Source: Lytechinus variegatus
Taxonomy: Eukaryota; Echinodermata; Echinoidea; Temnopleuroida; Toxopneustidae
Length of the DNA stretch: 64,000 bases
Assembly: GCF_018143015.1 (NCBI RefSeq)
Contig: NC_054740.1
Span: 38,903,180 to 38,967,179 of the forward strand
Reading direction: 5' to 3'
Part shown: positions 58,010 through 64,000 of the stretch, piece by piece
Layout of the letters: every line of letters begins with the position of its first letter
How positions within the stretch are numbered: the stretch's first letter is position 1
Notes under the pieces: model-generated
The model's database searches: none
Told to the model about the DNA's origin: nothing
Seen by the model: only the letters and a program-made list of their open reading frames with translations
Translations under genes and position numbers: made by a program

Positions 58010-61000
58010 GGTCATTTTCAAACAAAAGTGGACATGGGGGTGAAAATTAAAACTTGCTAGAAATCATTAGGCATCAATGTTTTTTGAAACTAGACATCTT
58101 AAAGTATATTTTTCCATTTCATTTACATAAAAGTATTAATTATGTCTTGAGATACAGTGAATTTTATGCAAGGGAAATTAAATGTTACAAAATGTTGATT
58201 TTTGCATTAAAATTCACATATTGCCTATCACAATATAAAATTTGTATTAGAAGCACATTTGTTGGCAGGATACAAGCTGTGTATTGTATCTAACTCCTAA
58301 ATAGCAAAAAAAAATTGTGTGAAGTGTTTTTCTGAAAAAAAATGGGTTTCGAAGTTTTCAAAACTGGTTGTCGTGTCACTCACGTTTTAAATGCAAAAAG
58401 TTTTCTAGAGCTGTGTATTCTGAAAATTAATTTATCCCAGTACTGGAGCAAATACAGTTTATCTGTACCTTATTGTATATAAAGTAACTTGGTCCAATGT
58501 GTTAAGGTAAAGCTAAAATTAACTGTTAAAGTTGTGTCGTGTCACACACAATGTCGTGTCACTCACGAAATGTCGTGTCACTCACGGTATTATATTGTGT
58601 ATAAAAAAGGACATCCAGTAATTTTTGAAGCGTTTTACCAGGGATACAGTCAAAATGTTGTTCCTGACATCATTTAGGCCTATTTTATGCTAATAATTTC
58701 CTCCATCTTCCTAATTTTACTCCTTTTTATGGAAATATTGAATTTGACATTGAGTTCATCTATTTTCTCTCCTCTCCGTGTTTGCCTTGGTTTAAAAAAT
58801 CCTGACAATTTTCCATTGGTGTGAAGACTCGGATCCTGATTCATATTTTGGTGAATGTACTGTGATTAAGAATATAACAACATAATCAACACAAAATTAT
58901 GAATGTATCAAGAGAAAAACCACTATACTTTAGCAATGGACATATTTACAATGCATAAAGGGTTGGTGATGGTGATGTTTCAAGTCATACCTAGGTATTA
59001 CTCGAACATTCTCTGTCTCCATTTACAGAAATGAGCAGAAAGTTCACCTTTCTTTTGAGCAATGTTATTTCTTTGTTATACTCATAGAGCTTCAGAAAAG
59101 TCAGGGATTTCTTTTTTGAAATTTGCAGAAATTTAGTGGTAAAGTAGTGTACATGAGATATAAGAGATCACCATGAACACTAAACGTTTTTTCAAATTTG
59201 GAAAAGAAAATATTTTTCTTTTCCTTCTGATTGATTAAATCAACCTTTTCATTTGCCATAATGCTTGTATTCCAGGACATGAAATAAACAAATTTGCAAG
59301 AAAACATAAACATTTCAGGTGAGAATGTACTGAGATTTGATAGAACATTTTGGATATTGCTTGAAGCAGCTACATGCCAAGTTCAAAATCATTATTTGTT
59401 CGGCCACCATTCATACCGCTAGTGATAAACTACATGTAGGGTCTGAACAGCAAACTACCGTAAGCGGGCCGATGTGTGTTCAGAGCAGATTTGCATTTAC
59501 ACATATTCATTACAACAAAATGATGCATGTTCATGTAGGTCCCAAAAAGTCCCAACCGAGACCGCGTTTTGATTTTAGCAACTTTGGATGGGTTGCCATG
59601 TACCAGTAGATCAATTTTTTTTTTTTTTTTGGGGGGGTACCCTGATAAGAACGGAGCAGGACCTTGAGGGTAAAAAGCTATTGAGGTATAAAGGGAGCCT
59701 GGTTGGGATGCTGAATTGGATTTTAGTGTGACATCCAAGGGCTTAGAAAAGGAAAGGCTAATGACTTGTAGTTGTTATGTAATAGTAGCAGACTGCAAGA
59801 ATCAGATACTGACTGCGTCTTTCACCTTGTGGCTTTCCCTGGATTCCCGTGGTATGGTATATGATCAAATAATTAGCAATGAAAAGGTGCTTACAAGATT
59901 CCAGCTAAAAGCATAGCTCTGAATTTTGGTACAGTGCCTACATGTACTGCCTTGGGAGGGTCCACATACAAGCAGTGTTCAGGAGAAAACCTGTGCTTGT
60001 TGAGATGAATTTCCAAGTTTCTCAAGGATTTGCTGATAGTCCATCTGAAGTGTGCAGCAACTTGATAGGGGTTTGGTACCAAAAAAGACATTGAAACTGC
60101 CATGTCCCATTTGGACAATGCCTAAAATATTAAAGGAGGATAATATTGTAATCCTATATTTCAAGAAAAAGGAGTCATACATGACATCATTGGCTACCAG
60201 ACCATGCCAGATGATGTTAGTGACTATTGAGAATACCTTTCTTACAAGGAAAAATTATTCCATCCATTGTGGATGCTGAATTGTATGAACCTGTAAACTT
60301 TCATATACAGATAGGGAGAAAGTTTTGAGTGATATCAGGCCACAAAAAGAATGTTTGAGTTGATGTCAATGTCAAGACCTCATAACACCTCCTTCAAGTG
60401 CCCCCTCCTCCTCTAAAGAGGAGAGTGGTAGAAGCCCTATTGTGACAATGAGGTATGGTATAGGGAATGTGAGTTGATGGGCAAATATGACCATAAACCA
60501 AGAATAAAATGTCAGGATGACATATTCTGAACTTTAAAGAAAGCAGTTATTATGTAATTAAGCTTGTTTTTTGGTTAATGATATTTTACTCTTCTAGATC
60601 ATGCAAAAAATACTTTCAATGTTGAGATAAATGTTGTATTTTTGCACTTGTCGTGTCACTCACGTTTTGGATGTCGTGTCACTCACGGTATATAGGAGGG
60701 TACCATTTTCCATAGAGAAGGTTTGATTGATTTTGACTGTGTGTGTTAGATAGGTACACTATTTATGTCCATTTACTGGTACTCACAGTACTCCATGACA
60801 ACTACTTGGGCACGAATCCAACCATATGTGTTAGTGGTCAGAAACCCATGTCCAAAATTTGTCGTGTCACTCACGCACCGTTTTTTAATCATATCTACTA
60901 AACGAACTGTTGAATTCAAATCAAACTCGCAGTGGCCCATGCCAGTCCTACATTGTATATAATATAGTAGTCATGATTGATTCATAACTTTTAAGTTTGA

Positions 61001-61056
61001 AGATATGAGCCCTTAAACCTCTCCGATTGTCGTGTCACTCACGTTTGAAAATGACC
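58010..61056. mobile_element. 3.05-kb inverted-end element in FANCB intron 1 with repeated TGTCGTGTCACTCACG
   Basis: The left end GGTCATTTTCAAAC recurs inverted (GTTTGAAAATGACC) at 61043-61056. AGCG lies just outside both ends. Extending the ends by GC[G/T] instead leaves GACACA/GACATA outside, so the duplication length is uncertain (4 or 6). The 16-bp motif TGTCGTGTCACTCACG occurs at 58369, 58552, 58571, 60649, 60672, 60860 and 61028, with a variant at 58535. The last copy abuts the right end. A minus-strand frame at 59891-60118 (NPYQVAAHFRWTISKSLRN) hints at a helix-turn-helix but is not recognisable as a known transposase. Superfamily unknown. Confidence 0.6.
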
Positions 61057-61335
61057 AGCGACATAAAAAAGTTTAAAAAAAGAAATTCAACAAATGGGAC
61101 ACTATCTCATTTCATGGAATTTACATTTCACCACCTAATGTCTTTTTAAGTCAAACTAAATTTCAGCATGAGCAATATTCCCTAATAAGATGAAACCTTT
61201 ATAAAGCACAGTAGAATATATACTTTAGTGAATAGTTTCTGCACTTTATAATTCTATATGATATTATTATTATTATCATTACTATAATTATAACTATTGT
61301 TATTGTTGTTGTTGTTATCATCATGATTATTGTAG

Positions 61336-61611
61336 GTCATAGAGGAATGGAAGAATGTCATGTGTGTCTGTATTGATGATGTCATTGGAAATGGCAGAGA
61401 TCAGCTACTTATGCTCCTGCATGCCAATGAGGGCTCTCCTGAAGAGCAACCGTTCCCTCAGTTCATCCTCACCGACCTTGATCTGTGCCACATTACGAGA
61501 TGTGACCCAGCACTGCATGATGGGAAAGGTCAGAGGTCGGATGTCAGGCAGTCTACGTCTAGCCCAGAGAGCCTTATTACAGCCATGAAAGCTTTAGAAG
61601 CCAAGGTCGAG
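61336..61611 (+). CDS. FANCB: FANCB, coding exon 2 (92 codons)
   Basis: It begins after TTATTGTAG and ends at CGAG|GTAAGT, phase 0 at both sides, continuing the frame of the previous exon. VIEEWKNVMCVCIDDVIGNG and RDQLLMLL match human FANCB AAKWEKLSLVLIDDFIGSG and TEQVLLLF, followed by FILTDLDLCHIT (human FKITDLGKINYS). The rest (about 50 residues, SPEEQPF..., CDPALHDGKG...) is an acidic or polar stretch that differs from vertebrates. It completes the propeller-like region before the helical part. Confidence 0.88.
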
Positions 61612-61792
61612 GTAAGTAGAAGGCCAAAAAAAACCCCCCTAAACAAACCTATGTATATTTGGGTATTAGTTTTCACAACCTACTGAGTAAAAATTGGATA
61701 AGCTTTTTTGAGCATTTTGGGGGCAAAATCGGTCCAAGTACCCTTTTAAGGAATAAGTAATTGCTTATTTTCTTCAGGATGTGTATCTGATA

Positions 61793-62310
61793 CCCTTTTT
61801 ACACAGGATTTTCTTAGCCCCGGACAATCGCTAACCCCGTACTATCCTTAACCCCGTACTATTTTTTTTTCCTTTTCACACATGCCAAATTGTTATTGCT
61901 AACCCCGGATAAGGAATGCTTGCTTTTCACACACAAAACTCGCTAACCCCGGACTAGTGGTTTTTGTCGATCATTCGTAGTACAAGGACTTCACTCGTAC
62001 ACTTTTTACACACGCTAAAATTTCCTTAACCCCGTACTATAGGTGGGGCTAAATTGCCATTTAGCCCCACCTATAGTACGGGGTTAAGCTTAGCCCACTT
62101 TCGTTTTACACTAGCGATCTTAACCCCGTACTATCGCTCTTAGCACCGCAATTGCTGAGATAACCCTGCTTTTTTGCAGGGCCAAATAATCCCGTACTAA
62201 AGGTGGGGTTAGCCCACTTTGCAAAAATGCTGTGTAAAAAGAAAGTGGGCTAAGCTTAACCCCGTACTATAGGTGGGGCTAAATGGCAATTTAAAAATGT
62301 TTGGTGTGTA
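61793..62310. mobile_element. Foldback-like element in FANCB intron 2, AACCCCGTACTA repeats
   Basis: CTTTTTACACAGGATTTT at 61795 pairs with AAAATGCTGTGTAAAAAG near 62224-62241. Inside, TTAACCCCGTACTAT recurs at least five times, and a 46-bp perfect hairpin (GTACTATAGGTGGGGCTAAAT, loop TGCC, inverted arm) lies at 62034-62079. The right border is uncertain because related sequence continues to about 62310. Confidence 0.55.
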
Positions 62311-62527
62311 GGTAGATGACACCAAATACAGGCAAAGTTTGCATTCGGACTCCGCAGGTCAGAGGTCACAGCTCATTAAATATGCGAGTTGGTTTGTTTG
62401 TGATTTGTTTGAAAGAAATCAGACAAGCAATAAGAAAGTTATTGCTGCTTTAGAAAAGATTAGACTATGTAGAATTTGCAACTTGGTAAGTGAATTATGA
62501 CAAGAGACAAGGATACTTATCCCATAG

Positions 62528-62975
62528 GCCAATTTGATATCTTATTTTATTCAAAGTATGAAACTTATGAATAGAAAAGAAATGATTGTTGCCAAAATGA
62601 ATTTGATACTTAATTTTATTCAAAGTATGAACATTTTTTATAGAAAATGAATGATTGTTGCCAATTTAATGTTTTACCTTATCAAAAGTATGAAAATTGT
62701 GAATAGAAAAAATGATTGTTGCCAATTTAATATTTTATGTTATTCAAAGTATGAATATCATGAAATTGAATGATTGTTGCCAATTTGATATGTTACATGT
62801 ATATTATTCAAAGTATAAAGATTATTTCATAGGAAAGGAATAATTGTTGCCAATTTAATATTTTGTTTTATTCAGAGTATGAAAATAAATGAGTGTTGCC
62901 ATTTTTATATTCACTTTAACTATTTAAAGTATGAAAATTATGAATTGAAAAAGAATGATTGTTTCCAATTTGAGG
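62528..62975. repeat. Minisatellite in FANCB intron 2, about 65-bp units
   Basis: About seven units of the form TATTCAAAGTATGAA, then ATAGAAAA and GAATGATTGTTGCCAATTT, then AATATTTTA. The units are diverged in length (55-75 bp). The array ends about 45 bp before FANCB exon 3. Confidence 0.85.
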
Positions 62976-63019
62976 AGCAAAAACAGATTAATCATGAATA
63001 TTTATTTCTTTGCTGTCAG

Positions 63020-63142
63020 ATTGGACTAACATCATTGAAGGAGCAGGAACTCAGCAGAAGGCTCAAGGATTCTATCATCACACAATCGATGGAGAATCTG
63101 GCTCAGATGGCAAATGGTGTATCAATCTCATCGCCGGGACAG
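63020..63142 (+). CDS. FANCB: FANCB, coding exon 3 (41 codons)
   Basis: It is bounded by TTTGCTGTCAG and CAG|GTAAGG, phase 0 on both sides. It encodes a predicted helix (SLKEQELSRRLKDS, then MENLAQMANG) that corresponds to human FANCB [21 protein letters not shown], the start of the helical middle region after the propeller. It is short but agrees in position, phase and charge pattern. Confidence 0.8.
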
Positions 63143-63517
63143 GTAAGGATGAAAAAAGGTGGATTCGAATAAAGATAAAGAGGGAAAATCAAACAGGCAA
63201 GTGATATCTACTTATGAGAGTGCCTTAAAACAAGCAAATAAAATACATTTATGTTCCCCTATTTTTTTTTTCTTTTCAGGCTGCCAAGTAAGAATATGTT
63301 TATTACTTAAGATAATGAGGGAGTGCAGGCGTAATACAAAACCAATATCTCTGGTGCAAAGATGCATGATGTCGATTAAACTTCAAACAGGGTTTTTTAT
63401 GAGGAGGTGGGCAGGATATCCCACCTGAAATACATAGGAGCCTGCCTGAAATTGGTGGGATAAATTCCAAAGTTGAGATTTTCGTAACAAACAGATTTGT
63501 TCTAATTTCACCTTCAG

Positions 63518-63678
63518 GCAACTCTAGTCCACCTGTGTGGGGTAGTCGCCAGCCAGCCATCGCAATGTCCGGAGCCAAGGAGAGATACAGGTCAAAGGTT
63601 AAATGTCACCAATGGATGGCATAGAATCGTCAATGGGAAGTGGGTCATTGGAGTCAAGGTCACAAACGATACCCCGTG
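63518..63678 (+). CDS. FANCB: FANCB, coding exon 4 (53 codons plus 2 bases)
   Basis: The acceptor is TTCACCTTCAG at 63517 and the donor is CCGTG|GTGAGG after 63678. The frame continues in phase 0 from exon 3 and leaves phase 2 for the next exon outside the window. ATLVHLCG matches human CLVPLCG, and GWHRIVNGKWVIGVKVTND matches IWYRVIDDSLVVGVKTTSS, a conserved strand pair. With the three earlier exons this gives 522 residues of a protein that is about 860 residues in human, so the C-terminal 40 per cent lies beyond the right edge. Confidence 0.85.
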
Positions 63679-64000
63679 GTGAGGAATGGACTTAATAATT
63701 ACGGTATAATGATAATAAAAGAACAATCTATTATTGATTAATTGTGAGCAAATGTTACCCCAAATAAGCGCAATGACCCGGGCCTATTAAAGTCAAAGGT
63801 CAGTTGATTATTGCCATTACACAATTGATATGCAAATAAGTTTCATGTATTGATCAATGTCAAAATGGCCTAAATCTTAATGTGTTTGGGCATGTATAGT
63901 AAAGCACTAATGGAAGAAAAACAAATCTTTTTCAAATCTCCAATGCTAATAAGAGGGGGGGCATGGGAGTCAATCAGAAGGGTATTAGATTTAGACTTGT
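63679..64000. other. FANCB intron 4, partial
   Basis: Intronic sequence reaching the window edge. No exon was recognised. Confidence 0.6.

Noticed and set aside
59891-60182. Minus-strand frames that might be a transposase
   Set aside because: A weak helix-turn-helix look only. They are too short and unmatched to call, and are mentioned under the intron element.

Overview
This is eukaryotic, intron-bearing, AT-rich DNA crowded with DNA transposons, MITEs, foldback elements and minisatellites. The repeat types (interspersed GCGAGCGCGAAGCGCGAGC units, TTAA-flanked foldback MITEs beginning AAAGGG), a death-domain gene and a single-exon LRR-Ig receptor together suggest a marine deuterostome, most likely a sea urchin. 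That assignment is inference from repeat style and gene content. No prokaryotic operons, rRNA, CRISPR or convincing tRNA genes were seen.

Four host genes can be supported. (1) On the minus strand at 3.5-5.0 kb lies a single-exon leucine-rich-repeat/Ig type I membrane protein. (2) On the minus strand at 26.8-27.6 kb lies an intronless HDHD3-like HAD-family protein. (3) On the minus strand at 46.8-49.9 kb lies a very small two-exon gene whose product is essentially one death domain. (4) On the plus strand from 56.7 kb past the right edge lie the first four coding exons of FANCB, a subunit of the Fanconi anaemia core complex, with in-phase splice sites and recognisable conserved blocks.

Layout: 0-3 kb holds a TA-flanked inverted-repeat element, a 42-bp minisatellite and a palindrome. 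3.4-6.1 kb holds the LRR-Ig gene and a diverged tandem repeat. 7.3-17.5 kb is a transposon complex: a piggyBac-like element next to a 9.36-kb interval bounded by matching hAT-type ends and an identical 8-bp duplication (CCCCTATA). Inside it are a MITE, a GCGAGCGCGAAGCGCGAGC array broken by a LINE tail, a CACTA-ended foldback, a C-rich satellite and a 1-kb polypyrimidine tract. 18-26.5 kb holds a LINE fragment, three foldback MITE families and a 1.6-kb hAT-like element. 29.1-31.2 kb is a three-level nest of hAT-type elements, each with a perfect 8-bp duplication. 33.7-37.7 kb holds two TA-flanked CAGTGCGT-ended elements. 38.2-46.1 kb is a degraded PIF/Harbinger transposon with other elements inserted. 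The death-domain gene intron and FANCB introns 1 and 2 each contain further elements, including a 3-kb element in FANCB intron 1 with eight copies of a 16-bp motif.

The host genes do not form a functional cluster. The most notable unexplained items are the FANCB-intron element, the nested hAT series, the 9.36-kb hAT-bounded composite and the minimal death-domain gene. No retrovirus, LTR element or Polinton was recognised.
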